Position numbers and translations under genes: made by a program
Assembly (NCBI RefSeq): GCF_030812775.1
Contig: NZ_JAUSTI010000005.1
Coordinates: forward strand, 62,001-126,000
Length of the DNA: 64,000 bases
Direction of reading: 5' to 3'
Source: Paenibacillus tundrae
GTDB taxonomy: Bacteria > Bacillota > Bacilli > Paenibacillales > Paenibacillaceae
Part shown: piece after piece, positions 35,841 through 44,810 of the stretch
Layout of the letters: each line of letters starts with the position of its first letter
Position numbering within the stretch: the stretch's first letter is position 1
The notes under the pieces: model-generated
What the model was told of the DNA's origin: nothing
Database searches by the model: none
The model's input: the letters and a program-made list of their open reading frames with translations, nothing else

Positions 35841-36472
35841 CTTTAAGAAACCTAGGTTATTTCAGGGATATGTTTATCATATTTTTAAATGTTGTCCTTT
35901 TCAAGAAGAAGACATGTGAAGAAAGTAAAATTCATGTTAAAGAGTGGATGGAAACCCAACTTAACATTTTGACTTGGACGAGCCAAAAAAGATACAATGA
36001 TTCAATGCTGCTGAAATGAGGTAAGGAATTGTGTGATTTATATTAAACTTTTGTTGAACTTTTTGGGCTTGGTTTGCGTTAATTAGATAAGTAGACTCTG
36101 GAGCTATATAGGTATCCTAGAAAAAAAGCAGGGACTATAGAAATAAAAAACAAGCAAACGGCTGAAAATAAGACATAACTGGCATGAATGCAAGTGTACA
36201 GTATCGCGGAGTGCCAATTTAGCGTTTAATGTTCACATTTCTGCTTCAGGAAGTGAAATTGCGGTTTTGACAAATGGCTAAAAAGAATCCAAAATCGATA
36301 AAGCAGCCATTTAGGTTCTAGCCAAGTTTGAAACATTGTTCAAAGCACTCACGTAGTACTCAAAAGAACAGGGTCATATTCTGCACAACAAAAAAAATAA
36401 AGATGCAGAAGCAGGAAGAGAAACGCTTGTAAGTTAGTAAAGGGTTTGAATAAAAGGGGGTAACAGAGAACG
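35841..36472. other. Long AT-rich region upstream of the GT2 gene
   Basis: About 630 bp without a supported gene. A SigA-like promoter, TTGACT (35969-35974), 18 bp, TACAAT (35993-35998), points toward the glycosyltransferase, implying a leader of about 470 nt. It holds several inverted repeats, for example AAATGGCT (36272-36279) with AGCCATTT (36305-36312), and TGGCA/TGCCA near 36180-36220. No known riboswitch class matched by eye. Confidence 0.5.
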
Positions 36473-37711
36473 ATGTTGGACGCTATATTCGTCACGCTGC
36501 AGGTGCTACTTGCACTGCTAGCTGTGTACCAATTCACGTTTTCGCTGTTCGGTCTGTATAAAAAAAAGAAAAAGAAAAATTATCCAGCGACAAAGTCATT
36601 TGCTGTACTGGTCGCTGCGCACAATGAGGAACAGGTCATTGGTGCATTGATGGAAAACTTGAAAGAACTTGATTATCCAGAAGATCTGTACGATGTATTT
36701 GTTATCTGTGACAACTGTACAGATGGAACAGCTCAAATTGTTAGAGACCATGGATTGAACGCATGTGTTCGTACAAATGCGGATCTCAGAGGTAAAGGGT
36801 ATGCCATTGAGTGGATGCTCAAATATCTGTGGAAATTGCCACGTCAGTACGATGCGGTTGTTATGTTTGACGCGGATAACCTGGTAGATCGTAATTTTTT
36901 GCTTGAGATGAACAATGACCTTTGCAACGGAGCGCGCGTGATCCAAGGTTACATTGATACGAAGAATCCAGAAGATTCTTGGATTACAGCAGCTTATGGT
37001 GTATCGTACTGGTACATTAACCGTCTGTGGCAGTTGTCTCGTTACAACCTGAACATGGCGAATTTCCTTGGAGGTACAGGGATGTGCTTCGAGACGAATT
37101 TGCTAAAAGAAATTGGTTGGGGTGCAACGAGTTTGGTAGAGGATCTAGAGTTTACGATGCGTAGTGTGCAACGTAATGTCTATCCGGTCTTCAACTATGA
37201 CGCTAAGGTGTTTGATGAGAAACCGTTGACGTTCAAAGCTTCAGCTAGACAACGTCTTCGTTGGATGCAAGGTCACTTTACTGTTGCGCGGAGATATTTC
37301 TTCCCGTTGCTGTGGCAAAGTATCAAAGAAAGAAGCTTGGTCAAATTCGACCTTGCTGTATATGGTGCCAACGTATACGTAGTATTGCTAACCTTCTTGC
37401 TAACAGCAGTAATGTGGGTAGATACAGCGGTGTTTAATGGCCCGAATATCGCCAATGTCTATGGGTACTTCCCATTATGGGTAGGATTTGTAGCAATCGG
37501 TTTGAACATTTTGACGTTCTTGCTGTCCATGGCGCTGGAGAAGGTTACTTTTGCCAAAGTATATCTATACCTGGTGTTGTTCCCGATCTACCTGCTCTCT
37601 TGGTACCCAATTACGTTCTATGCGTTCTTTACACAGAACAACAAACAATGGAGCCACACTCAACATACACGTGTTGTACGTTTGGATGAGGTGCAGAGCA
37701 AACAAGGGTAA
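36473..37711 (+). CDS. Family 2 glycosyltransferase, processive type
   Basis: A 412-aa membrane glycosyltransferase. N-terminal helix (about 5-25), then a Lys-rich stretch, the GT2 domain with FAVLVAAHNEE, CDNCTDG, MFDADN (DxD) and VEDLEFTMRS, the QRLRWMQG motif (QxxRW) typical of processive synthases, and three or four C-terminal helices. This is the architecture of cellulose/hyaluronan/poly-GlcNAc-like synthases, but no PilZ domain or bcs/ica neighbours are present. The product is unknown. AAAAGGGGG precedes ATG 36473. A long leader suggests RNA-level control. Confidence 0.88.
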   Translation: MLDAIFVTLQVLLALLAVYQFTFSLFGLYKKKKKKNYPATKSFAVLVAAHNEEQVIGALMENLKELDYPEDLYDVFVICDNCTDGTAQIVRDHGLNACVRTNADLRGKGYAIEWMLKYLWKLPRQYDAVVMFDADNLVDRNFLLEMNNDLCNGARVIQGYIDTKNPEDSWITAAYGVSYWYINRLWQLSRYNLNMANFLGGTGMCFETNLLKEIGWGATSLVEDLEFTMRSVQRNVYPVFNYDAKVFDEKPLTFKASARQRLRWMQGHFTVARRYFFPLLWQSIKERSLVKFDLAVYGANVYVVLLTFLLTAVMWVDTAVFNGPNIANVYGYFPLWVGFVAIGLNILTFLLSMALEKVTFAKVYLYLVLFPIYLLSWYPITFYAFFTQNNKQWSHTQHTRVVRLDEVQSKQG

Positions 37712-37780
37712 TGCATATATCTTATACTTGAGTAGTTAGTGACGGGTTTACAATGGTTTTAAATTAAAATTGTAAAGTTG

Positions 37781-37809
37781 TTGACAATGACTACGTCAGG
37801 TGGTATAGT
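37781..37809 (+). promoter_or_regulatory. Promoter of infC-rpmI-rplT
   Basis: TTGACA (37781-37786), 17 bp, TATAGT (37804-37809): near-consensus SigA promoter, about 215 bp upstream of infC. Confidence 0.75.
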
Positions 37810-37810
37810 A

Positions 37811-37987
37811 TTCAAGTGCGTTAAACAAATAGTGATATGGAATCACAAGAAGAAGTCCGACTTCTCACCTGACCAACAATTGTTGGCTGGTCAACGATCC
37901 CAATAATTTATGAAGTTGTATACTCATGAAGAATTGTGTTGATTACAGGGATGTCGGTAGTTTAACCGGCATCCCTTTTAATTTTGT
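37811..37987 (+). promoter_or_regulatory. L20-type autoregulatory leader
   Basis: Leader between promoter and infC. It contains the hairpin AGAAG/CTTCT (about 37850), the stem CCAACAATTGTTGG flanked by GACCA/TGGTC (about 37880-37905), and a terminal terminator: GGGATGTCGGT (37948-37958) with ACCGGCATCCC (37965-37975), then TTTTAATTTT. In Bacillus, ribosomal protein L20 binds such a leader upstream of infC-rpmI-rplT and promotes termination. Assigned by position and layout. Confidence 0.6.
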
Positions 37988-38023
37988 ATTACAGTATTGA
38001 AAATGACCTGGAGGTGGACGGTT

Positions 38024-38533
38024 ATTAGTAAAGATCACATGATTAATGATGAGATTCGGGCGAAGGAAGTACGCCTTGTCGGAGCTGAAGGAGAACAAAT
38101 TGGGATCAAGCCGATTCGTGAAGCACTACAAATGGCGATTGATCTGAACTTGGATCTGGTCAATGTGGCACCACAGGCTAAACCGCCGGTGTGTCGCATC
38201 ATGGACTATGGCAAATTCCGCTATGAGCAACAAAAGAAAGACAAAGAAGCCCGTAAGAACCAGAAAATTGTTGACATTAAAGAAGTATGGTTCCGTTCCA
38301 ATATTGAGGAGCATGATTATCAAACGAAGCTTCGTAATGTAGTTAAGTTTTTGAAAGAGGGCGACAAAGTGAAATGTTCTGTTCGTTATCGCGGACGTGA
38401 AATTGCACATGCCGCCATTGGTCAGCGGATTTTGGAGCGTGTTAAGGTGGAAGTTGAAGAACTTTGCACTATTGAACGTCAACCGAAATTGGAAGGCCGC
38501 AGTATGATCATGATTCTGGCTCCAAAAGCCTGA
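38024..38533 (+). CDS. infC: Translation initiation factor IF-3
   Basis: Binds the 30S subunit and checks initiator tRNA and start codon; 169 aa. N-terminal domain SKDHMINDEIRAKEVRLVG, then NLDLVNVAPQAKPPVCRIMDYGKF, a Lys/Arg linker and the C-terminal domain. GGAGGTG at 38010-38016 lies 7 nt before an ATT (38024), as for the B. stearothermophilus infC AUU start. TTG 37997 upstream overlaps the ribosome-site region and adds unrelated residues. An AUU start lets IF-3 limit its own translation (known in E. coli). First gene of infC-rpmI-rplT. Confidence 0.94.
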   Translation: MSKDHMINDEIRAKEVRLVGAEGEQIGIKPIREALQMAIDLNLDLVNVAPQAKPPVCRIMDYGKFRYEQQKKDKEARKNQKIVDIKEVWFRSNIEEHDYQTKLRNVVKFLKEGDKVKCSVRYRGREIAHAAIGQRILERVKVEVEELCTIERQPKLEGRSMIMILAPKA

Positions 38534-38557
38534 TAACATTGAAGGAGGAAACACAAA

Positions 38558-38761
38558 ATGCCTAAAATGAAAACACACAGCAGTTTGAAAGGACGCTTCA
38601 AAATTACCGGTTCCGGTAAAGTCCTTCGTTACAAAGCTCACAAAAACCACTTGCTTTCCCACAAATCAAAACGTGCTAAGCGCGTTCTGAATGGTAACCC
38701 CGTTATGGCTGCAGGTGACGTAAGACGTTTGAAACAAGGTTTGGCTAACCTCAAAGGCTAA
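38558..38761 (+). CDS. rpmI: 50S ribosomal protein L35
   Basis: A 67-aa basic ribosomal protein. PKMKTHSSLKGRFKITGSGK is the L35 signature, followed by HKNHLLSHKSKRAKR. GAAGGAGG precedes ATG 38558, 24 bp after infC. Cotranscribed with infC and rplT. Confidence 0.97.
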   Translation: MPKMKTHSSLKGRFKITGSGKVLRYKAHKNHLLSHKSKRAKRVLNGNPVMAAGDVRRLKQGLANLKG

Positions 38762-38850
38762 TTCAGTACAATACATTCCGTATGGGGGATCGGCTACGGC
38801 CGTACACATACCACGGATACATTTAATATTTATTTGGGAGGTTCTTTAAT

Positions 38851-39210
38851 ATGGCAAGAGTCAAAGGCGGTTTTGTAGTACGTCGTCGTCATAAAAAGGT
38901 TTTGAAACTGGCAAGAGGTTATTTCGGTTCCAAACACCGCATTTTTAAAACAGCTAACGAGCAAGTAATGAAATCCCTGGTATACGCATACCGTGACCGT
39001 CGCAACACGAAACGTAACTTCCGCAGACTGTGGATCGTTCGTATCAATGCTGCAGCACGTATGAATGGTTTGTCTTACAACAAACTGATCCATGGTTTGA
39101 AACTTGCTGGTGTAGATATGAACCGCAAAATGTTGGCTGATCTGGCCGTTAACGACATCAATGCGTTCAACTCTTTGGCTACTGTAGCTAAAGGTAAAAT
39201 CAACGCCTAA
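38851..39210 (+). CDS. rplT: 50S ribosomal protein L20
   Basis: A 119-aa early-assembly 23S rRNA-binding protein that also regulates its operon through the leader. [20 protein letters not shown] and [21 protein letters not shown] are conserved L20 segments. TGGGAGG precedes ATG 38851. The 89-bp gap after rpmI carries no terminator. A strong terminator follows the gene. Confidence 0.97.
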   Translation: MARVKGGFVVRRRHKKVLKLARGYFGSKHRIFKTANEQVMKSLVYAYRDRRNTKRNFRRLWIVRINAAARMNGLSYNKLIHGLKLAGVDMNRKMLADLAVNDINAFNSLATVAKGKINA

Positions 39211-39221
39211 ATTATATTTAT

Positions 39222-39252
39222 ACAAGCCGCCGTACCTATGGCGGCTTTTTTT
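39222..39252 (+). terminator. Terminator after rplT
   Basis: AAGCCGCC and GGCGGCTT form an 8-bp stem over GTACCTAT, followed by TTTTT. Confidence 0.85.
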
Positions 39253-39764
39253 ACGCCAGATTCTGCGTGAAGAATAGACAACTGTCAGGAAGGGTACACT
39301 GAAAATGGCAGTAAAGGGTATGAGAGCATTATGGTAGTACATAAAACCCGAATCATTAAATAATGCAAATAAAAATGACTTATTATTAGCTGATGATCCT
39401 CAATATGGAATATATTTGTTATATAACATCACATCGTTGTAACGTTAGCGTGTTAAACTGCTAAATTTTTAAGCGCTTTCAGCAATAAAAGTGCAAAAAT
39501 AAGTGCTTTTTGGTTATGAAACATCTAGATTTTAACACTGGTTAAATGTATAATCACCTCTAGTAGGCAAGTCCTAAATTTTTCTCTCTAGTCATAATGT
39601 TCGGTTTTTCGACAGATGATCCGGTAAAGTTAAGGGTGGAATGTGTTTAATATGTCGAATTAAGCATACATTCCATAACTAAACCGTGCTTGGCATCTGT
39701 TCTTCCGAGCAATATGGAACGGAGTAGAAATTAGGTATATATCATTAAGGGGGAACTAAAGAAA
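39253..39764. other. Intergenic region upstream of the BMP lipoprotein gene
   Basis: About 510 bp, no gene seen. It holds a near-consensus cre (39468-39481), two exact Spo0A boxes (39608-39614 and 39653-39659) and a possible promoter with TATAAT at 39549-39554 but a weak -35. No purine riboswitch was recognised. Confidence 0.5.
39468..39481 (+). promoter_or_regulatory. Putative cre (CcpA) site upstream of the BMP operon
   Basis: TTTAAGCGCTTTCA differs from the cre consensus TGWAANCGNTNWCA only at position 2. It lies about 70 bp upstream of a candidate -10 box and 284 bp before the lipoprotein start. Confidence 0.45.
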
Positions 39765-40805
39765 ATGAAGAAGATGCTCAGCTTGTCTTTGGTCATGTTG
39801 CTGGCAGTATCCGTAATGCTCGCAGGTTGCGGAAGCAAACCAAAAGAAGAAACAAATGCCGGAGGAACTACGGGTGGCGAAGCTACTGAAGCGAAATCCG
39901 ATTTGCAAATTGGTATGGTAACTGACGTAGGTGGCGTTAACGATAAGTCCTTTAACCAATCCGCTTGGGAAGCTCTGCAAGCAACTGAAACTGAAACAGG
40001 TGTAGCTGTTAAATACCTGCAAAGTAAATCCGATGAAGAGTACATTCCTAACTTGAACGAATTCGTTAAAGGTGGATATGACCTGACTTGGGGTATCGGT
40101 TTCCAATTGGCTGATGCAATCAAAACCGTTGCTGATCAAAACCCAGATTCCAAACTCGCGATCATTGACAGCGTAGTGGATTCTCCGAATGTTAAGTCTG
40201 TAACTTTTGCTGAAGAAGAAGGATCTTTCTTGGTTGGTGTTGTTGCAGGTCTGACAACGAAAACAAATAAAATTGGTTTTGTAGGCGGTATGGAGAGCCC
40301 ACTGATCAAAAAGTTTGAAGTAGGATTCAGAGAAGGCGTAAAAGCAGTTAACCCTGACGCTCAATTCATTTCTAACTACACAGGTGCATTTGATAAACCT
40401 GACCTTGGTAAAGCAGCAGCAGCAACACTTTACAACGAAGGCGTAGACATCATTTTCCACGCTTCTGGCGCAACTGGTAACGGTGTGTTTAACGAAGCAA
40501 GCGCTCGTAAGAAACAAGGTCAAGAAGTATGGGTTATCGGTGTTGACAAAGACCAATCTCTTGAGTTTGGCGATGAAATCACTTTGACTTCTATGATCAA
40601 AAAAGTTGACGAAGCGGTTAAACGCGTAAACCAAGAAGTTGTTGATGGTACATTCGCTGGTGGTTCTGAAAACCTGACACTGAAAGAAAACGGTGTAGGT
40701 ATCGCGGACACTTCTACTGCTAACGTATCGGCTGATACACTTGCTAAAGTTGAAGAGTACAAAGAAAAAATCATCAACGGCGAAATCAAAGTACCTACTG
40801 AGTAA
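39765..40805 (+). CDS. BMP family nucleoside-binding lipoprotein
   Basis: A 346-aa lipoprotein of the basic membrane protein (PnrA/BmpA) family. Signal peptide with lipobox LAGC (Cys about 22), then an acidic Gly/Thr linker and the domain starting LQIGMVTDVGGVNDKSFNQSAWEAL, with NLNEFVKGGYDLTWGIGFQLADA and VIGVDKDQS. The family binds nucleosides. With the following ATPase and two permeases it resembles the B. subtilis guanosine transporter NupNOPQ. AAGGGGGAAC precedes ATG 39765. Followed by a hairpin before the ATPase gene. Confidence 0.92.
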   Translation: MKKMLSLSLVMLLAVSVMLAGCGSKPKEETNAGGTTGGEATEAKSDLQIGMVTDVGGVNDKSFNQSAWEALQATETETGVAVKYLQSKSDEEYIPNLNEFVKGGYDLTWGIGFQLADAIKTVADQNPDSKLAIIDSVVDSPNVKSVTFAEEEGSFLVGVVAGLTTKTNKIGFVGGMESPLIKKFEVGFREGVKAVNPDAQFISNYTGAFDKPDLGKAAAATLYNEGVDIIFHASGATGNGVFNEASARKKQGQEVWVIGVDKDQSLEFGDEITLTSMIKKVDEAVKRVNQEVVDGTFAGGSENLTLKENGVGIADTSTANVSADTLAKVEEYKEKIINGEIKVPTE

Positions 40806-40837
40806 TTGATTCAAGCCTAAATAAATGCATAGTCATC

Positions 40838-40866
40838 GAGGCCGGTCTTGACCGGCCTTATGATTG
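40838..40866 (+). terminator. Hairpin after BMP lipoprotein gene
   Basis: AGGCCGGTC and GACCGGCCT form a GC-rich stem with a short loop, followed by TATGATTG. The weak T tract suggests partial termination, leaving more binding protein than transporter. Confidence 0.55.
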
Positions 40867-41035
40867 TCATGAGACATGTACTATATCTAAAATCATCTGG
40901 TTTACACGCTCAGTGAAGTAAGTTTATCAAGTAAAAAACGCAGTTTGAATGGCAGCTATTATTCCTTAATTAACGTCGTTGGACGTTTTTCTTACGTTTG
41001 TGGAACCACACTATATCAGGTATAAGGGTGATTAC

Positions 41036-42574
41036 ATGGGTGCAGCAACCCCCGTCGTTGAGTTAAAACAAATCACGAAGCGTTTTCCAGGCATTGTTGC
41101 CAACGACGCCATCAGCCTTCAGCTTCGTAAAGGCGAGATTCATGCTCTACTGGGCGAAAACGGCGCTGGTAAATCAACATTAATGAATATTGTATTTGGT
41201 CTCTATCAGCCGGATGAAGGTTCCATTGAGGTGAATGGCAAGCCGGTTATCATCGATAGCCCGAATAAGGCCATCGATCTGGGAATCGGTATGGTGCATC
41301 AGCACTTTAAGCTCGTACAGCCGTTCACGGTAACAGAGAACATTATTTTGGGATCTGAGCCAACAAAAGGTCTCAACATTAATTATAAAAAAGCTGCTGC
41401 AGAAGTGCAGCGCCTATCTGAGCAATATGGCTTGAAAGTAAATCCACATGCCAAAATACATGATATTTCGGTCGGAATGCAGCAACGGGTAGAAATTGTG
41501 AAAACATTGTACCGCGGTGCTGATATTCTGATTTTTGACGAGCCTACGGCTGTCTTGACGCCTCAAGAGATCAAAGAATTAATGATCATTATGAAAAAGC
41601 TCGTAGCTGAAGGTAAGTCCATTATTTTGATCACGCACAAGCTGAAAGAAATTATGGAAATCTCCGATACCGTAACGATTATTCGTCGTGGTAAAGTCAT
41701 TGATTCAGTGAAGACTGCGGAGACCAATCCGAATGAACTAGCTGAAAAAATGGTAGGACGTAATGTCACGTTTAAAGTCGATAAGAAACCGGCTACACCA
41801 GGTGCTAACATTCTGGAAGTTAGCCAGTTGACTGCTAGAAATAAAGAGGACATGCCTGTTCTTAATAAGCTCAACCTCAATGTGCGTGCAGGAGAGATTG
41901 TGGGTATCGCTGGGGTAGATGGTAACGGACAGAGTGAGTTGATTGAAGCACTTACGGGACTACGCAAAATAGAGAGTGGCTCGATTAAATTGCAAGGTAA
42001 GGAACTTGCTAATCTGTCTCCACGACGGATCTCGGAATCAGGAGTAGCTCATATCCCTGAGGATCGGCACAAACACGGACTTGTTCTTGATTTTTCAGTC
42101 AGCGAGAATATCGTTCTGGAATCGTATTATAAATCGCCATACACACGTAGAGGCTTCTTGAACTTCGATGCGATTAAAAAGCAAGCGAAGCGACTCGTCG
42201 AGGCTTTTGACGTACGTACACCGAGTATCGAGACCAAAGCACGTTCCCTGTCTGGAGGGAATCAACAAAAGGCCATTATTGCCCGTGAGGTGGATAAAAA
42301 CCCAGAACTGCTGATTGCTGCTCAGCCTACTCGTGGTTTGGATGTAGGTGCGATTGAGTTTGTACAGAAGCAGTTGATTGCACAGCGTGATCAGGGGAAA
42401 GCAGTGCTGCTGATTTCATTCGAATTGGACGAAATTATTAATGTCTCCGATCGTATTGCTGTCATTTATGAGGGAGAGATCGTAGGCGAGGTGCTGCCAG
42501 AAGAAACCAATGACAGGGAGCTCGGCTTGATGATGGCGGGCAGCACCCAAAAGAGAGGTACAGTGCATGAATAA
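41036..42574 (+). CDS. Nucleoside ABC transporter ATP-binding protein
   Basis: A 512-aa double ATPase of the sugar/nucleoside type (RbsA/NupO-like). First half: Walker A GENGAGKST, signature ISVGMQQRVEIVK, Walker B ILIFDEPTAVLTP. Second half: degenerate Walker A GVDGNGQSELIEAL, signature LSGGNQQKAIIARE, Walker B ELLIAAQPTRGLDVGA with the usual replaced glutamate (A-Q). ATG 41036 follows AAGGGTG 5 nt upstream; a longer frame from 40979 lacks a site. It overlaps the first permease by 8 bp. Confidence 0.93.
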   Translation: MGAATPVVELKQITKRFPGIVANDAISLQLRKGEIHALLGENGAGKSTLMNIVFGLYQPDEGSIEVNGKPVIIDSPNKAIDLGIGMVHQHFKLVQPFTVTENIILGSEPTKGLNINYKKAAAEVQRLSEQYGLKVNPHAKIHDISVGMQQRVEIVKTLYRGADILIFDEPTAVLTPQEIKELMIIMKKLVAEGKSIILITHKLKEIMEISDTVTIIRRGKVIDSVKTAETNPNELAEKMVGRNVTFKVDKKPATPGANILEVSQLTARNKEDMPVLNKLNLNVRAGEIVGIAGVDGNGQSELIEALTGLRKIESGSIKLQGKELANLSPRRISESGVAHIPEDRHKHGLVLDFSVSENIVLESYYKSPYTRRGFLNFDAIKKQAKRLVEAFDVRTPSIETKARSLSGGNQQKAIIAREVDKNPELLIAAQPTRGLDVGAIEFVQKQLIAQRDQGKAVLLISFELDEIINVSDRIAVIYEGEIVGEVLPEETNDRELGLMMAGSTQKRGTVHE

Positions 42575-43646
42575 CGTATTAAAATGGTTTACCCGTGATT
42601 CATTTATTTTACCTGTTGTAGCGATTATTATGGGTCTGATCCTGGGCGGTATCGTAATGCTGATTGGTGGATATAACCCAGTTGAGGCTTATGGTGCGTT
42701 GTTTAAAAAGGTGTTCGGAGACATGTACAACTTTGGTGAAGCTGTACGTGAGATGACTCCGCTCATTATGACTGGACTTGCCTTTGCCTTCGCATCACGT
42801 GCTGGTTTGTTTAATATCGGGGGAGAAGGACAATTCCTTGTTGGTATGACAGCAGCAACATTTGTAGGTGTGAAATTCACAGGACTTCCGATCTACATTC
42901 ATGCTCCACTGGCTCTGATCGCAGGTGCAGTATTTGGTGGACTGTGGGCAGCTATTGCAGGTTATTTGAAGGCTAAGCGTGGCGTAAATGAAGTCATCAG
43001 TAGTATCATGTTGAACTGGATTGGTCTGTATTTGGCCAACTTAATTGTACGTCAGTTCTTGTTGCAACCAGGAGAGAACCGCTCACAAAATATCGGTGAA
43101 TCGGCTTCCATCAGTATCGCGTGGTTGTCCGAGTTAATGGGGAACTCTCGTGTACACATGGGAACGTTAATTGCCATTGTTCTGGCTGTGCTCTTCTATA
43201 TTTATATGTGGAAAACGAAACAAGGATATGAAATTCGTGCTGTAGGATACAACCCGAATGCAGCTGAATATGCAGGTATGCATGTAAACCGTAACATTGT
43301 CAAAGCAATGTTCATTAGTGGTATGCTGGCCGGTTTAGGTGGCGCATTCCAAGTGCTAGGTGTATTCCAATACCAAACCGTTATGTCGGGTTCACCAGGA
43401 ACAGGTTTTGATGGGATCGCGGTTGCTTTGATTGGTTTGAATCATCCATTTGGTGTACTTCTAGGTGCGTTGCTGTTCGGTACGCTCACTTACGGTTCTG
43501 CGGGAATGAGCTTTGCCGCGGATGTACCACCCGAGATTATTCGGATTGTTATCGGTTCGATTATCTTCTTCATTGCGGCACAAGGCATCGTGCGCTGGGT
43601 ACTTAAACCGTTCTATTCCAAGCGCAAGAAAGAGAAGGTGTTGTAG
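42567..43646 (+). CDS. Nucleoside ABC transporter permease (NupP-like)
   Basis: A 359-aa permease with about nine to ten membrane helices. FASRAGLFNIGGEGQFLVGM is the BPD_transp_2 motif, and KAMFISGMLAGLGGAFQVLGV follows. It resembles YufP/NupP. The GTG-less start ATG 42567 overlaps the ATPase gene by 8 bp, and the stop TAG directly abuts the next ATG, so translation is coupled along the operon. Confidence 0.9.
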   Translation: MNNVLKWFTRDSFILPVVAIIMGLILGGIVMLIGGYNPVEAYGALFKKVFGDMYNFGEAVREMTPLIMTGLAFAFASRAGLFNIGGEGQFLVGMTAATFVGVKFTGLPIYIHAPLALIAGAVFGGLWAAIAGYLKAKRGVNEVISSIMLNWIGLYLANLIVRQFLLQPGENRSQNIGESASISIAWLSELMGNSRVHMGTLIAIVLAVLFYIYMWKTKQGYEIRAVGYNPNAAEYAGMHVNRNIVKAMFISGMLAGLGGAFQVLGVFQYQTVMSGSPGTGFDGIAVALIGLNHPFGVLLGALLFGTLTYGSAGMSFAADVPPEIIRIVIGSIIFFIAAQGIVRWVLKPFYSKRKKEKVL

Positions 43647-44609
43647 ATGGACTTGTTGACAATCGGGCAAATTATCAATACGACGCTTGTCTTTGCCACG
43701 GCTTTGATTTTTGCATCCTTGGGCGGTATTTTCTCAGAGAAATCAGGTGTAACAAACCTGGGTCTTGAAGGTTTCATGGTATTTGGAGCGTTCGCAGCGG
43801 GGATTGGTGCGCACTATGCTCAAGAAGCAGGTATGGATGGAACAACATCAGCTTGGATGGGTGTTCTCCTTGCCATTGTACTTGGTGTAGTTGTATCGCT
43901 TATCCATGCGGTTGCTTCAATCACGTTTAAGGCTGACCAAATTATTAGTGGTATCGTAATTAACTTTTTGGCGGCAGGTAGCACACTGTATTTGGTAAAA
44001 TTGTTGTTCGAAGGTTCAGGGGATTCCCCGCTCGTACAAGGATTTAGCAAATTCAATGTGCCTCTGTTGCAAGATATTCCTTTGCTTGGAGAAGCTCTGT
44101 TCAAGAACGTATATCCAACGACGTACCTGGCGATTGCGTTTGTATTTGTGACGTATTACATCATGTACAAAACGCCATTTGGTCTGCGTCTGCGTTCGGT
44201 AGGGGAACATCCAAGTGCTGCAGATACAGTAGGTGTTAAGGTATTAAGATATCGTTATGTCGGCGTAATGATCAGTGGTGCGCTCGCAGCAATTGGTGGA
44301 GCTGCCATTACACTAACGACGACAGGAACATTCTCACATAACACAGTTTCTGGACAAGGCTTTATCGCAATTGCGGCAATGATCTTTGGTAAGTGGAACC
44401 CGATTGGTGCGTTCATCGCAGCGTTGTTCTTCGGATTCTCACAAGCGATTCGGAACTATGTGCAATTGTTCGATTGGTCTCAAAGTATTCCCCAGGAAAT
44501 TATTTTCATGTTGCCTTATCTACTCACGATCATTGTGCTTGTTGTAGCGGTTGGGCGTTCTTCTGCTCCGTCTGCACTCGGAGAGGCATACGATCCAGGG
44601 AAAAGGTAA
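43647..44609 (+). CDS. Nucleoside ABC transporter permease (NupQ-like)
   Basis: A 320-aa permease with about eight helices. FSEKSGVTNLGLEGFMVFGAFA is the second-permease motif, and GVMISGALAAIGGAAITLTTTG follows. YufQ/NupQ family. ATG 43647 begins immediately after the previous TAG. It is the last gene of the BMP-ATPase-permease-permease operon, followed by a terminator. Confidence 0.9.
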   Translation: MDLLTIGQIINTTLVFATALIFASLGGIFSEKSGVTNLGLEGFMVFGAFAAGIGAHYAQEAGMDGTTSAWMGVLLAIVLGVVVSLIHAVASITFKADQIISGIVINFLAAGSTLYLVKLLFEGSGDSPLVQGFSKFNVPLLQDIPLLGEALFKNVYPTTYLAIAFVFVTYYIMYKTPFGLRLRSVGEHPSAADTVGVKVLRYRYVGVMISGALAAIGGAAITLTTTGTFSHNTVSGQGFIAIAAMIFGKWNPIGAFIAALFFGFSQAIRNYVQLFDWSQSIPQEIIFMLPYLLTIIVLVVAVGRSSAPSALGEAYDPGKR

Positions 44610-44650
44610 AGAATTACAATGTGTTAAACAACTTCAAATTGCATTGCAAG

Positions 44651-44680
44651 AAAAGATCCGCTTTTGCGGGTCTTTTTTTG
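44651..44680 (+). terminator. Terminator after nucleoside ABC operon
   Basis: AAAAGATCCGC pairs with GCGGGTCTTTT over a TTTT loop; the 3' side continues as T7. Confidence 0.85.
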
Positions 44681-44810
44681 TAACAGAACATGTTCTCCAA
44701 TACTCTAGATTAGGCTTCGAAATCATATTTCCTGGTAGGGACAAAGAAACAAGCGAAGTGAGTCATGGACGAATACACTGTTCTGAACGATGCGAGGAGG
44801 AGGGAAAAGT

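Noticed and set aside
36030..36240. c-di-GMP (GEMM) riboswitch before the GT2 gene
   Set aside because: GCAAAC and GGC fragments occur, but the conserved GEMM order and tetraloop-receptor parts are not there.
39253..39764. Purine riboswitch before the nucleoside transporter
   Set aside because: The conserved purine-aptamer loops and P1 stem could not be found.
44685..44696. LexA/SOS box
   Set aside because: The GAAC and GTTC half-sites are 2 nt apart rather than 4.
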